Shown here: piece after piece, positions 19,188 to 29,634 of the stretch
Layout of the letters: each line of letters starts with the position of its first letter
How positions within the stretch are numbered: position 1 is the first letter of the stretch
From: Pararhizobium sp. A13
GTDB taxonomy: Bacteria > Pseudomonadota > Alphaproteobacteria > Rhizobiales > Rhizobiaceae
Direction of reading: 5' to 3'
Length of the DNA: 64,000 nucleotides
NCBI RefSeq assembly: GCF_040126305.1
Contig: NZ_CP149510.1
Coordinates: 3,359,001-3,423,000, forward strand
Program-made: the position numbers and the translations under genes
The notes under the pieces: generated by a model
Database searches by the model: none
The model's input: the letters and a program-made list of their open reading frames with translations, nothing else
What the model was told of the DNA's origin: nothing

Positions 19188-20255
19188 GTGATTTTCCGTT
19201 CGGTTCGCTTCGCGGCGCTTATCGCTCCGCTTCTCATGGCTATGACGGCCACCGCCGACGCCTCGACGGTGTGCGAACGGCTGAATGCGCGCCTGTCGAA
19301 CCTGCCGAAGATCGTCGCCTCAAATGCTAATCTGCGCGACTACACCGGTGCAATCGCCCGGCAGAACCTTGATCTGCGCAAGGCGCGCAGCGACCGGCGG
19401 CGTCTGGGGTGCAGTTCCGGCAGCGTGATCATTGTCGGCGATCCGAACGAGGAGACCTGCGAGGCCCTCGACAGCAAAATCTCACAGATGGAAATCAAAC
19501 TCGAAACGCTGAAGGCCCGCCGCGAATATCTGGTGACCGGCGGCGACAGCGAAATCAGCCGCCGGCGGATCCTTACCGCGCTCTATGTCAATCGGTGCTT
19601 CGAAGAACAGGATGAAACGCTGGCCGAAGCCGAAGAGCCGGAAACGCACCGCAACATCCTGAGGGATCTGCCGCCGATCAGCGAAGGTGACCCGGCCTTG
19701 CGCGGCGGTGCCGACGTATCGGATTTCACCCGGCCGGGCGCTGACGACGGCGGCCTGCGCACGTTGTGCGTTCGCACCTGCGACGGCGCCTTCTTCCCGA
19801 TCTCGTCCGGCGCCACCCCCGCCGATTTCCAGCGCGATGCAGAGACTTGCCAACGCCGATGCCCGGGTGCGGAAACGGCACTCTATTACCATGCGCTTGC
19901 GACCGAAGAGACCGATCAGATGATCTCGGCCTCCACAGGCGAGCCCTATCTCGAACTGCCCACGGCCTTCGCCTACAAGACCCGTGACCGCAGCCAGCCC
20001 GGCCAATGCGGTTGTGCGCCTGCCCGGCAGACCGCCACGAACCAGAGTGTGCCGGACGACGGCAGCGGCATTCTTGAGATCAGGCCGCGCAAGGCTGACA
20101 AGACGGCAGCAAAGGCTGCCATCGCAGACCGTCCCTACGATCCGCAGAACAGCAAAGTGCGCGTTGTCGGGCCGAGCTTCCTGCCCTCCCACAAATCGTC
20201 GATCGACCTGAAACACCCGACCGGCCCCGGATACCAGCCGCAGCAGACCAACTGA
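19188..20255 (+). CDS. DUF2865 secreted protein
   Basis: 355 aa from a GTG at 19188 (GAGAGA upstream). Residues 1-26 are a signal peptide (FRSVRFAALIAPLLMAMTATADAS). The mature protein has a helical N-terminal part with Cys residues, then a conserved block RTLCVRTCDGAFFPISSGATPADFQRD and CQRRCPGAETALYYH that I recognise as DUF2865, a cysteine-containing, probably periplasmic family of Rhizobiales with unknown function. The C-terminus is low-complexity and polar. Confidence 0.85.
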   Translation: MIFRSVRFAALIAPLLMAMTATADASTVCERLNARLSNLPKIVASNANLRDYTGAIARQNLDLRKARSDRRRLGCSSGSVIIVGDPNEETCEALDSKISQMEIKLETLKARREYLVTGGDSEISRRRILTALYVNRCFEEQDETLAEAEEPETHRNILRDLPPISEGDPALRGGADVSDFTRPGADDGGLRTLCVRTCDGAFFPISSGATPADFQRDAETCQRRCPGAETALYYHALATEETDQMISASTGEPYLELPTAFAYKTRDRSQPGQCGCAPARQTATNQSVPDDGSGILEIRPRKADKTAAKAAIADRPYDPQNSKVRVVGPSFLPSHKSSIDLKHPTGPGYQPQQTN

Positions 20256-20264
20256 TTAGAGCCT

Positions 20265-21205
<941 letters not shown>

Positions 21206-21254
21206 CCGATAAAGGCACAGCGGGCCGCCGAATGCAAGCGGCCCAACGTTCTCC

Positions 21255-22076
21255 TCACAGGGCGGCAACCGGATGTGGTGAACCGTCATAAGCGCCCCAG
21301 ATCGACTGATCGAAGCAGATCACCGAGCCGGTTATCAGGCCGGATTCGGCCGACGACAGATAGGCACAGGCCCGCGCCACCTCGGCCGGATCGACAAGAC
21401 GACCGAAAGGCTGGCTTGCAGCCGCCTTCTCCAGCCAGTCGTTGGCAGCGCCATGAAACTCGCGCTGGATGCGATCCTCACCTTCCGACGCCATCCACCC
21501 GATGTTGAGCCCGTTGACGCGGATGCGGTTGCGCAACACCGCATAAGCGGTGTTCTTGGTCAGTGTTTCCAGCGCGCCCTTGGAGGCGCAATAGGCGGAG
21601 ATGAACGGCTGCCCGGCCTTGGCCGACATCGAGCCGATATTGACGATCGTCCCCTCTGTCTTTTCCCGGCGCATCACCTTGATCGCCTCCTGCATCAGGA
21701 AGAACGGCGCGCGCACGTTGACGGCGAACATGCGGTCGAACAATTCCGGGGTTGTATCGAGGATGGTGCCGCGATCGGTAATCGCAGCCGCATTCACCAG
21801 CGCATCAACGCGGCCAAACTGCGTATCGCAGGCAGCGACGACCTTGCGTGCGTCCTTCACCTCTCCGAGATCGGCCTGTACATACACCACCTTGGTACCC
21901 GCAGCCCTACCGATCTCGGCCGCCTTGGCCTCGCCTTTTGCGGCATTGCGGCCACAGATGACGATGCCAGCGGCGCCCCGTTCGGCAAACAGCGCCGCGA
22001 TCGTCGCTCCCAACCCTTGGGTACCGCCGGTCACAATCGCGATCTTGCCGTCAAGGCGGCCATAGTCGTTGCTCAT
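21255..22076 (-). CDS. Short-chain dehydrogenase/reductase
   Basis: 273 aa from the ATG at 22076 (GGAGG upstream). Rossmann motif VTGGTQGLGATIA for NAD(P), NAAA loop in LVNAAAITD, catalytic Ser in NIGSMSAKAG and YxxxK in YCASK. The C-terminal SAESGLITGSVICFDQSIWG is standard for classical SDRs. Downstream of the phytanoyl-dioxygenase-like gene with an 88-bp gap, so likely one transcript; substrate unknown, but sugar, polyol or hydroxy-acid oxidation is likely for this group. Confidence 0.9.
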   Translation of the reverse strand: MSNDYGRLDGKIAIVTGGTQGLGATIAALFAERGAAGIVICGRNAAKGEAKAAEIGRAAGTKVVYVQADLGEVKDARKVVAACDTQFGRVDALVNAAAITDRGTILDTTPELFDRMFAVNVRAPFFLMQEAIKVMRREKTEGTIVNIGSMSAKAGQPFISAYCASKGALETLTKNTAYAVLRNRIRVNGLNIGWMASEGEDRIQREFHGAANDWLEKAAASQPFGRLVDPAEVARACAYLSSAESGLITGSVICFDQSIWGAYDGSPHPVAAL

Positions 22077-22164
22077 TCCGTTTCCTCCGTTTTGAAATGG
22101 CGATGATGCAGAAAACTTCCGTCCGGAAACCGGACGGAAGTTTGACATGCCGGGTGCGCCGGCG

Positions 22165-23358
22165 TCAGCTCAGTTTCTTCTCCGCCTGTGCCGCAAGCGC
22201 GCCAGCGAAGGCCGCCGCCTCCCACCCGCCGGCCAGCGCCTCATGCATCAACTGCGCCTGCGTCTTCGGCGCCAGTCCGCCGAGCGGCGGATCGCGGTCC
22301 AGATTGGTCGGGAAGGAATAACCTTCCGCGCAGGACGCGATCGCGTTGGCCGCCTGCGCGTCAGATAGCCGTCCATCGGCCAGCATGGCTTTCAGGGCCG
22401 GATAGAGCGTTGCACTCATCCGCTCGCGGTTGACCGTCTCCATCGCCCGACCGAAGGCGGACGAAACCTGCAGCAGATTGGCGACACGCTTGATGTCGGC
22501 CGAACGATTGGTGCCGGCAGCGTGGAAAAGCGCCGGATTAAAGAACACCAGATCGCCCTTGGACAGCGGCAGTTGCACGTGGTTCTTATCGAAATAGTCG
22601 CCAAACTCCTGTCGTTTCAGGGCCAGATAACCCGGCACATAGGTCTGGCTGTAGGGCATGAACAGCGTCGGACCGCTTTCGAGCGGCATATCGCAATGGG
22701 CAACCGCCCCCTGCAAGGTGAGCACCGGCGACAGCCGATGCACATGGGCAGGAAACTGCTCGATCACGGCCGATGTCTGGAAGCCGAGATGGTAGTCTCG
22801 ATGCGCCGATTGCGCCGCACCACCCGGATTGACCCGGTTGACCTGCGCCGTCATCTGGTAGCTCGGCCCGAGCCAGGCTTCGCTGACCAGCGCGATCAGC
22901 GTGTTGCCGTAATAGGCCGCGAAATTCTCCGGATCCTTGAGGCAGTGCTTTTCCAGCGAATTCCAGATCCGGTCATTGGCGCCGGGCTTGGCAAAATGGT
23001 CGCCGCCTCCGGTATTGGTGCGATGCTGCTCTTTGATGATCTCGTCGAAGACACCGCTTGCCGTATCGATGACGCCCGTATCCTCGAAAGCCTGCTTCAG
23101 GACGATGACGCCCGGGCCCATCGCGAAGGCCTCACAGATCTCCGCGAGCACCGCGCGACGTCCATCGTCTGTTTCGGCCGCCTTCAGAACACTGGCGCCG
23201 TCATAGATCAGCACATTTTTCTCGACGCTTGCCGCATGCTGATAGTCGCTGAGCAGCGTCCTCCGCTCCACCTCGCGTCGGAAATCCTCCAGATCGCAGG
23301 CCGCTTCCGTTAGCCAGACCCGATCGGCGCGCTGCCTCAGAGCATTGTCGGTCTTCAT
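22165..23358 (-). CDS. Phytanoyl-CoA dioxygenase (PhyH)-like Fe(II)/2-oxoglutarate oxygenase
   Basis: 397 aa from the ATG at 23358 with GAGGAAAAAAGG directly upstream. PhyH-superfamily proteins use Fe(II) and 2-oxoglutarate to hydroxylate small molecules. Likely facial triad: HRDYHLGF (His, Asp) in the middle and the later His in FFNPALFHAAGTNRS, followed by Arg for 2-oxoglutarate. Longer than average PhyH proteins by about 100 residues. Forms an operon with the SDR gene and is divergent from the LacI-type regulator, which probably controls it. Confidence 0.83.
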   Translation of the reverse strand: MKTDNALRQRADRVWLTEAACDLEDFRREVERRTLLSDYQHAASVEKNVLIYDGASVLKAAETDDGRRAVLAEICEAFAMGPGVIVLKQAFEDTGVIDTASGVFDEIIKEQHRTNTGGGDHFAKPGANDRIWNSLEKHCLKDPENFAAYYGNTLIALVSEAWLGPSYQMTAQVNRVNPGGAAQSAHRDYHLGFQTSAVIEQFPAHVHRLSPVLTLQGAVAHCDMPLESGPTLFMPYSQTYVPGYLALKRQEFGDYFDKNHVQLPLSKGDLVFFNPALFHAAGTNRSADIKRVANLLQVSSAFGRAMETVNRERMSATLYPALKAMLADGRLSDAQAANAIASCAEGYSFPTNLDRDPPLGGLAPKTQAQLMHEALAGGWEAAAFAGALAAQAEKKLS

Positions 23359-23462
23359 CCTTTTTTCCTCCCACTTGGTGCCGTTCGATGGCCCGACTAT
23401 ACGTGGTGGAAAAACCTGATATAGAGCAGAAATCCATCAAAACACCATCAGAGCAAGACCAA

Positions 23463-24491
23463 ATGGCGCATGAGTTTCTGGTCAAGGACATTGCCTTCCA
23501 GGCAGGCCTCAGCACCGCGACCGTCGATCGGGTGCTCAACGGTCGGCAAGGCGTGCGCAAGCAGACCGAAATGCGCGTGCGTGCCGCCATCCGGGAACTG
23601 GAAAAGCAGCAGGCCGGCATGGAGGTTCAGGGGCGGAAATTCGGCATCGACATCGTCATGGAAGCGCCGGAGCGATTTACCAACGCGGTCCGTGACGCCT
23701 TCGAAAGCGAGAGCCTCACCTTCCTGCCGACGATCTTCCGGTCCCGTTTCCATTTTGCCGAGACGGTGCGGCCGCACGAGATCGTCCAGCTACTCGACCG
23801 CATTCGCCTGCGAGGCACCGACGGCATCGTGCTGAAAGCGCCCGACGTTCCCGATATCAGCGCCGCCGTCGTCCGGCTCGAACAGTCCGGCATTCCCGTC
23901 GTGACGCTGGTCACCGACCTGCCGAACGCGCCGCGCACCGCCTATGCCGGGGCGGACAATAGGGCCGCCGGAGAGACCGCCGCCTATCTGATCGGCGAGC
24001 GGTTCGCTGGAAGTCCGGCAACCGTGCTGGTGACGCTGTCGAGCAGCCGGTTCCGGGGCGAAGAGGAGCGGGAGATCGGTTTCCGCCGAACCTTGCGCGA
24101 CCGCTACCCGTCGATCGGGATCGTGGAGGTCAGCGAAGGGCTTGGCCGCGACGAAGCAACCGGCGCACTCGCGGCAGAGGCCCTGTCCGCCAATCCGGGC
24201 ATCAACGCCGTCTATTCGATCGGCGGCGGCAACCGGGCGGTGCTTGCCGCTATTGCTGAGGCCGCCAGGCCCTGCACCATTTTCGTCGCGCATGATCTCG
24301 ATGCCGACAATCTCGATCTGCTGCGCAGCGGACAAATCCACTTCATTCTGCATCATGATCTGAAAGCCGATGTCCGCACGGCCTTCCGCGCGATCATGAA
24401 CCGTCGCGGGGCCTTGGCCAATTCGAAAGGAACGCACCTCTCGGCTGTGGAAGTCATCACGCCCTACAACATACCGGCATGGGTGCGTTAG
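23463..24491 (+). CDS. LacI-family transcriptional regulator
   Basis: About 342 aa. N-terminal LacI helix-turn-helix FLVKDIAFQAGLSTATVDRVL with the hinge, then a periplasmic-binding-protein-like sugar-sensing domain of the RbsB type (substrate unknown; the GIDIVMEAPERF and AVYSIGGGNRAVLAAI blocks). The ATG at 23463 gives the usual short lead before the HTH; the frame extends upstream to 23388. Divergent from the PhyH-like gene with about 100 bp between starts, so it likely regulates the PhyH-SDR operon. Confidence 0.88.
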   Translation: MAHEFLVKDIAFQAGLSTATVDRVLNGRQGVRKQTEMRVRAAIRELEKQQAGMEVQGRKFGIDIVMEAPERFTNAVRDAFESESLTFLPTIFRSRFHFAETVRPHEIVQLLDRIRLRGTDGIVLKAPDVPDISAAVVRLEQSGIPVVTLVTDLPNAPRTAYAGADNRAAGETAAYLIGERFAGSPATVLVTLSSSRFRGEEEREIGFRRTLRDRYPSIGIVEVSEGLGRDEATGALAAEALSANPGINAVYSIGGGNRAVLAAIAEAARPCTIFVAHDLDADNLDLLRSGQIHFILHHDLKADVRTAFRAIMNRRGALANSKGTHLSAVEVITPYNIPAWVR

Positions 24492-25820
24492 TCAGGCGGC
24501 CTGTCCGGCTTCGGGAGCACGCTGCACGTCGAGGAGGTCATCGGCCGTTTGGACGCGATTGCGGCCACGGCTCTTGGCGAGATAGAGCGCCTGATCGGCG
24601 AGCGGCACGAGCTCGCGGGCAATGCGGCCGTGGTCGGGCGCGAAGGCGACGCCGATGCTGCTGCCGACGCGCAGCAACTGCCCCTCGAACGGCACCGGCA
24701 CCTGCGCCTCGACAATCAGCGTATTGGCAAGTGCGATGACCTGATCGCGCGCCATGGTATGGTCGAGAATGACGGTAAATTCGTCCCCACCGAGGCGGGC
24801 GACGACACCGTTGTCCGCGACACGGGCCGCAAAGCGGGACGCAAGCGTCTTCAACACGGCATCACCGGCCGGATGCCCGTAGCCATCATTGACCGCCTTG
24901 AACTTGTCGAGATCGATGCAGAGCAGCGAGAACGACCGCTCCTTCACCCGGGCAAGCGACGTCTCAAGAACATCGTCGAAACCGCTGCGGTTCAGAAGCC
25001 CGGTCAGGCGATCATGTTTGGCGAGATGGCGGTTTTCCGCCTCGCTCGTCTGCAGCGCCGAGAACACCGCACCGAACCGGACTGCGATGAAAGCCATGAC
25101 CAAAGCGCCGGACATGGCAATGACGATGACGCTCGGAAGCGTTTCGGACCGAACGAAACTGCCCGGCGCACGCGGCGTCCAGGCAGCGACCATGCAGGCC
25201 GGCTGCGAGCAATCGCTGACGGCCACATGGATGGAGCCTTCCGGCACCTGGCGCAACGGCGCAAAGGCAAGGCTGGAGATGCCGAGCCGGTCTTCCATGT
25301 CGGTGATCATCCGGTCGCTGAAGGGCTTTACCGTGACCATGAACACCGGGTTGCGGCGAGCCATCGGAATTTCCGCCGTTTTCGGTACCACGGCCTGCAC
25401 GACAACGATGCTCATGCTGCCATCGATCATCCTCAAGTCGGCAGCATGGATGTTCGGGACCGGGGCCGTCAGCTCATCCGGGTGGGCCTTGGTAGACTGC
25501 AGCACCCAGCCTCCGCCCTTGGCCACCAATGCCGCTTCATAGAGGTCATTCGCCTTCTCGAGCAGATCAACGGCCCATTTCAGGGTGCGGGAACCACTTT
25601 GAGGAACGACCTTCTCACCGTTTTCGACCGCCAGCAGCGTGCGCTCACTGGCATCGGCAAAAATCATCCAGGAGAATCCGAAATCCTTCCACAGCCAGTC
25701 CGTAAGCTCCTGCTTGACGAAGGCACCGGTAAAGCCCTGCCCTTCAAGCTGCGCAAAGCTTTTGTCCCAGAAGGAAAACTGCGCCTGATACTGCACCACC
25801 GCGTCGATCTGGTGCTGCAT
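24492..25820 (-). CDS. Membrane diguanylate cyclase, CHASE4-like sensor plus GGDEF; N-terminus probably frameshifted
   Basis: 442 aa from the first ATG at 25820. Residues about 20-230 are a periplasmic CHASE4-like sensor, about 225-250 a membrane segment (VIVIAMSGALVMAFIAV), and 265-430 a GGDEF domain with an intact RLGGDEF active-site loop, so c-di-GMP synthesis is expected. No RxxD inhibitory site precedes the loop. The ATG start leaves out the first membrane helix; upstream the same frame encodes KLPLLIVASLAFVLDRS but hits a stop at 25932-25934, while a TTG at 25939 starts RKR in the neighbouring frame. One lost base near 25925-25927 would restore a complete protein. Confidence 0.85.
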   Translation of the reverse strand: MQHQIDAVVQYQAQFSFWDKSFAQLEGQGFTGAFVKQELTDWLWKDFGFSWMIFADASERTLLAVENGEKVVPQSGSRTLKWAVDLLEKANDLYEAALVAKGGGWVLQSTKAHPDELTAPVPNIHAADLRMIDGSMSIVVVQAVVPKTAEIPMARRNPVFMVTVKPFSDRMITDMEDRLGISSLAFAPLRQVPEGSIHVAVSDCSQPACMVAAWTPRAPGSFVRSETLPSVIVIAMSGALVMAFIAVRFGAVFSALQTSEAENRHLAKHDRLTGLLNRSGFDDVLETSLARVKERSFSLLCIDLDKFKAVNDGYGHPAGDAVLKTLASRFAARVADNGVVARLGGDEFTVILDHTMARDQVIALANTLIVEAQVPVPFEGQLLRVGSSIGVAFAPDHGRIARELVPLADQALYLAKSRGRNRVQTADDLLDVQRAPEAGQAA

Positions 25821-25971
25821 CTCGCTTTCGATGAGTTTGCGTTCGGCGGTAAGGCCGAACCGGTCGGCCTCGGTGACGGAGCGGTCGAGGACGAAGGCAA
25901 GGCTGGCGACAATCAGCAGCGGAAGTTTCGTTTACGCAAGCTGGTTGGAAATCCGTTAATTGCGGCAGCCC

Positions 25972-26721
25972 CTATCGTGCGGAAATGACTGCAATCCTGG
26001 GCTTCACGCGGACGAACATCCCTTTTTCACGCTGCTGCAAATCGAGTGACGCATCCTGACGAAGAAGCTTTGTCAAAGTGGCAGAACCATAAGACTTCGT
26101 CGTGAAGTTGGGAGCAACCACACGCAAAGCCTTTCCCAAACTAGCAATTGAGACCCATCCATTGTCCGTTTCGGCATCAAATGTTTTGATTGCCGCGCTT
26201 ACAAGTGACAGCACGCCCTGCGGTTTTGCGGGTTTCCCCGTGGGTTTCGCTTGAGGTTTCGCCGTTGCGGCAACGGGCACCGGAACAAGGGAGGATTGAC
26301 CAACGACATGAAAGGCGTCGCAGCTTTGGCGAAACGATGTGGATGCCTGCTTGCTGCCAATGCCGATAACGACCTTCCCTCCGCCGCGCAGATGCATTGC
26401 AAGCGGTGTGAAATCACCGTCCGAGGAGACAAGACAGAAAACATCGGCCTTGTTGGCAAACATCAGCTCCACCGCATCGATCGTCATGCGCATGTCGCTG
26501 AAATTCTTGCTTTTGCACGGGCTCGAAACCTGAATGGTGTCAACGGCATGGGGCGCTGCCGCTGCAAGCCAGCCAGCCCCTCTCCCGTGGGCAAAATCGC
26601 CGTAGGCGCGGCGCGTCACCGTCGCTCCATAGGCGCCTGCTTCCCGCAGGACGTGGCTGGCGAAATCTCCCGGAACATTTTCCGCATCGATCAGTACGGC
26701 CACTCGGTTATGAATGGGCAT
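25972..26721 (-). CDS. NYN-domain ribonuclease-like protein with C-terminal OST-HTH/LOTUS domain
   Basis: 249 aa from the ATG at 26721 (GGGGAACGGGAA upstream). Residues 5-150 form a NYN/PIN-like nuclease domain of the LabA/DUF88 family: acidic residues in VAVLIDAENVP, MTIDAVELMF and CLVSSDGDFTPLAMHLR can form the metal site. After a Pro/Lys-rich linker, residues about 180-245 form an OST-HTH (LOTUS) winged helix (GWVSIASLGKALRVVAPNF), an RNA-binding module. Cytoplasmic; RNA degradation or surveillance is inferred. Base composition is slightly lower in G+C than neighbours. Confidence 0.87.
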   Translation of the reverse strand: MPIHNRVAVLIDAENVPGDFASHVLREAGAYGATVTRRAYGDFAHGRGAGWLAAAAPHAVDTIQVSSPCKSKNFSDMRMTIDAVELMFANKADVFCLVSSDGDFTPLAMHLRGGGKVVIGIGSKQASTSFRQSCDAFHVVGQSSLVPVPVAATAKPQAKPTGKPAKPQGVLSLVSAAIKTFDAETDNGWVSIASLGKALRVVAPNFTTKSYGSATLTKLLRQDASLDLQQREKGMFVRVKPRIAVISAR

Positions 26722-26803
26722 TTCCCGTTCCCCTGTTTTAGAAAACAATAGGAAAAGGAATAATTGCGCACAAGACCAAGACACAACCACCGAAAGGCGT
26801 ATT

Positions 26804-27640
26804 CTATACCTCTGAGGGCACCGGCTCATACCGCACGAAGGCGAATTCCTTGCCATCGGGAGACCAGTTGGGCACGTTGATCGTACCTTGGCCGCCGAAC
26901 AGCTCGAACAGGACGCGGGCGTTACCGCCGTCCGGATTCATCAGCCGCAGCCGAACGTCGAGGTCGCGCGGGTGATCGAACACGTCGCCGTCATAGGAAA
27001 GCACGAGCAGGTGTTTTCCGTCGGGTGATGGATGCGGGAACCAGTCGCCGTATTCGCTGTCGGTGATACGCGTCACATCCGAACCGTCCGGACGGATACG
27101 CCAGATCTGCATCCGGCCGGCGCGGCTGGAGTTGAAATAGATCCATTTCCCATCCGGGCTGTAATCCGGACCGTCATTGCGCCCTTCGCCAAATGTCAGC
27201 CGCGTTTCGTCGCCGCCATCGACTGGGATCGTATAGATATCGAAGACCTGATCGCGGATGCCGCAATAGGCCAGCGTCTTTCCGTCCGGCGACCAGCCGT
27301 GCCAATAGGACGGTAGGTTGCGGGTCACGAGCCGCGGCGCGCCGCCTTCCGCCGGCAAAAGGTAGATCGCCGACTTGCCGAATTCAGTCTTGTCGCTGAT
27401 GACGATCGTCTCGCCGTCGGGCGAGATGCCGTGGTCGTTGTTGCATTGGCGCGCAAAGCCGGTGTCGATCAATATCGGCTCCCGAGCTGTCAGCGCCAGC
27501 CGATAGAGCAGCCCGTCTCCGTTGACAACGAGCGACTGTCCATCGGGCGACCAATTCGGCGCCTCCACCAGTTGCTCCGTTTGCCAGACGATCCGGCTCG
27601 TGCCGGTTTCGAGCGTGTAGATTTCGACCGAACTGCGCAT
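26804..27640 (-). CDS. TolB-like WD40/PD40 beta-propeller protein
   Basis: 278 aa from the ATG at 27640 with GGAGG upstream. Six repeats carry the PD40 signature ([48 protein letters not shown]), each forming a propeller blade. No signal peptide is seen, so it is probably cytoplasmic, unlike TolB itself. Lies 23 bp downstream of nothing in its own strand except nadE's neighbour order (nadE ends at 27664 upstream), so it is probably co-transcribed behind nadE. Confidence 0.88.
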   Translation of the reverse strand: MRSSVEIYTLETGTSRIVWQTEQLVEAPNWSPDGQSLVVNGDGLLYRLALTAREPILIDTGFARQCNNDHGISPDGETIVISDKTEFGKSAIYLLPAEGGAPRLVTRNLPSYWHGWSPDGKTLAYCGIRDQVFDIYTIPVDGGDETRLTFGEGRNDGPDYSPDGKWIYFNSSRAGRMQIWRIRPDGSDVTRITDSEYGDWFPHPSPDGKHLLVLSYDGDVFDHPRDLDVRLRLMNPDGGNARVLFELFGGQGTINVPNWSPDGKEFAFVRYEPVPSEV

Positions 27641-27663
27641 ATCGCCTCCTCCGGCTCGTCGTT

Positions 27664-29343
27664 TTACCGGTCGCGGAACCGGTTGGTGATCGGATAGCGG
27701 CGGTCGCGCCCAAAGTTCTTCTTGGTGATCTTCACGCCCGGCGCCGACTGGCGGCGCTTGTATTCGGCGATATAGAGCAGATGCTCGATGCGGTGCACCG
27801 TCGCCTCGTCATGACCGCGCTCGACGATCTCCTCGGTGCTCATTTCCTTTTCGACCAGGCACTCGAGGATATCGTCCAGCACCGGATAGGGCGGCAGGGA
27901 ATCCTGGTCGGTCTGGTTCGGACGAAGCTCCGCCGACGGCGCCTTGTCGATGATGTTCTTCGGGATCACCTCGCCGGACGGCCCGAGCGCACCGGGCGGC
28001 ACGGTCGTATTGCGCCAGCGCGACAGGCCGTAGACCTGCATCTTGTAGAGATCCTTGATCGGGTTGAAGCCGCCGTTCATGTCGCCGTAGAGCGTTGCGT
28101 AACCGACCGACATTTCCGACTTGTTGCCGGTCGTCACCACCATCGAGCCGAACTTGTTGGAGAGCGCCATCAGGATCGTGCCGCGCGTGCGGCTCTGCAG
28201 GTTTTCCTCGGTGATGCCCGATTCCGTGCCCTCGAACATCTCTGAAAGCGCGCTCATGAAGCCCTGCACCGGCTCCTCGATCGGCACGATGTCGTAGCGG
28301 CAGCCGAGGGCCCTGGCGCATTCCTCGGCGTCCTTGAACGAATCCGATGACGTATAGCGATAGGGCAGCATCACCGTGCGTACGCGCTCCTCACCCAGCG
28401 CGTCGACGGCGAGTGCTGCACAGATCGCCGAGTCGATACCGCCGGAGAGGCCGAGCACGACGTTCTTGAAGCCGTTCTTGTTGACGTAGTCGCGAAAGCC
28501 CAGCATGCAGGCGCGATAGTCCGCCTCTTCCTGCTGCGGCAGGCGCGACATCATCCCCGGCTCGCAAACCCAGCCGTCGCTGCTTCTGCGCCATTCGGAA
28601 ATGGAGATGCTCTCCTCGAACTGGCTCATCTGGAAGGCCAGCTTCCTGTCCGCATTGAAGGCGAAGCTGGCGCCATCGAAGACCAGTTCATCCTGGCCGC
28701 CGAGCTGGTTGGCAAAGATCATCGGTAAGCCGGTCTCGATCACCTGGCGAAGCACGACTTGGTGGCGCACGTCGATCTTGCCGCGATAATACGGCGAGCC
28801 ATTGGGCACGAGCAGGATTTCCGCGCCGCTTTCCGCCAGCGTCTCGCATACCCCCATGTCGTTCCAGATTTCCTCGCAGATCGGGATGCCGAGCCGCACG
28901 CCGCGGAAATTGACCGGCCCCGGCATAGCACCTTCGGTGAAAACGCGCTTTTCGTCGAATTCGCCATAGTTCGGCAGATCGATCTTGTCGCGAACGACCA
29001 ACACCCGGCCCCCGTCGAGAACCGCAACGGAATTGTGTCGTCCCGCCTCGCCCTGACGCGGAAAGCCGACGACGACGCCCGGACCGCCGTCGGCCGTATC
29101 CGCCGCGAGCGCATCGACCGCCTTCTGGCAGGCTTTGAGAAAGGCCGGCTTCAGGACCAGATCTTCCGGCGGATAACCGGAGATGAAGAGTTCCGTCAGA
29201 AGAAGCAGGTCGGCCCCGTTGCGGGCGGCGTCGGCGCGCGCTTCGCGCGCCTTGGCAAGGTTGCCGACGATATCGCCGACGGCCGGGTTGAGTTGGGCAA
29301 CGGCGATGCGAAACGTGGTCGAAATGGTCTTTTGCGCGGTCAT
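27664..29343 (-). CDS. nadE: Glutamine-dependent NAD(+) synthetase
   Basis: 559 aa. Last step of NAD synthesis: amidation of nicotinic-acid adenine dinucleotide using glutamine. Residues about 10-260 are the nitrilase-type glutaminase (Glu in [16 protein letters not shown], Lys in [17 protein letters not shown], Cys in [11 protein letters not shown]). Residues 275-559 are the synthetase with the P-loop GLSGGIDSA and the [12 protein letters not shown] / [18 protein letters not shown] motifs. Start at 29343 ([11 protein letters not shown]); the frame extends upstream but without support. Confidence 0.95.
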   Translation of the reverse strand: MTAQKTISTTFRIAVAQLNPAVGDIVGNLAKAREARADAARNGADLLLLTELFISGYPPEDLVLKPAFLKACQKAVDALAADTADGGPGVVVGFPRQGEAGRHNSVAVLDGGRVLVVRDKIDLPNYGEFDEKRVFTEGAMPGPVNFRGVRLGIPICEEIWNDMGVCETLAESGAEILLVPNGSPYYRGKIDVRHQVVLRQVIETGLPMIFANQLGGQDELVFDGASFAFNADRKLAFQMSQFEESISISEWRRSSDGWVCEPGMMSRLPQQEEADYRACMLGFRDYVNKNGFKNVVLGLSGGIDSAICAALAVDALGEERVRTVMLPYRYTSSDSFKDAEECARALGCRYDIVPIEEPVQGFMSALSEMFEGTESGITEENLQSRTRGTILMALSNKFGSMVVTTGNKSEMSVGYATLYGDMNGGFNPIKDLYKMQVYGLSRWRNTTVPPGALGPSGEVIPKNIIDKAPSAELRPNQTDQDSLPPYPVLDDILECLVEKEMSTEEIVERGHDEATVHRIEHLLYIAEYKRRQSAPGVKITKKNFGRDRRYPITNRFRDR

Positions 29344-29634
29344 GAAACAGGCCCGTACTTTGTCTTGCTGTCGCGGATGCGGCGGCACCCGGGGAGATAT
29401 CTAACGCATTCCGCGCCAAAAAAACCCGTGCCTGCCGTGAAAATAGAAAAAAAGCGTCCGCTCGGGATTTGAGACCCGCAGCACAACCACAGGAATGCCC
29501 CGGCGCGCACGTTTCGCGTCTCGGATCCCGACAGAAAAAGCACTGGAAAAACCTTACCCGGCTTATTCATCCTGCGTTCAACATGACATCTGTATGACAT
29601 TGAGACGACAGTTTTATGAAAATTGGAGAGGGCC

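Noticed and set aside
29344..29634. Possible small RNA or promoter motifs between nadE and the LTA-like gene
   Set aside because: Only ordinary divergent promoter space with A-rich runs; no dyad or consensus strong enough to call.
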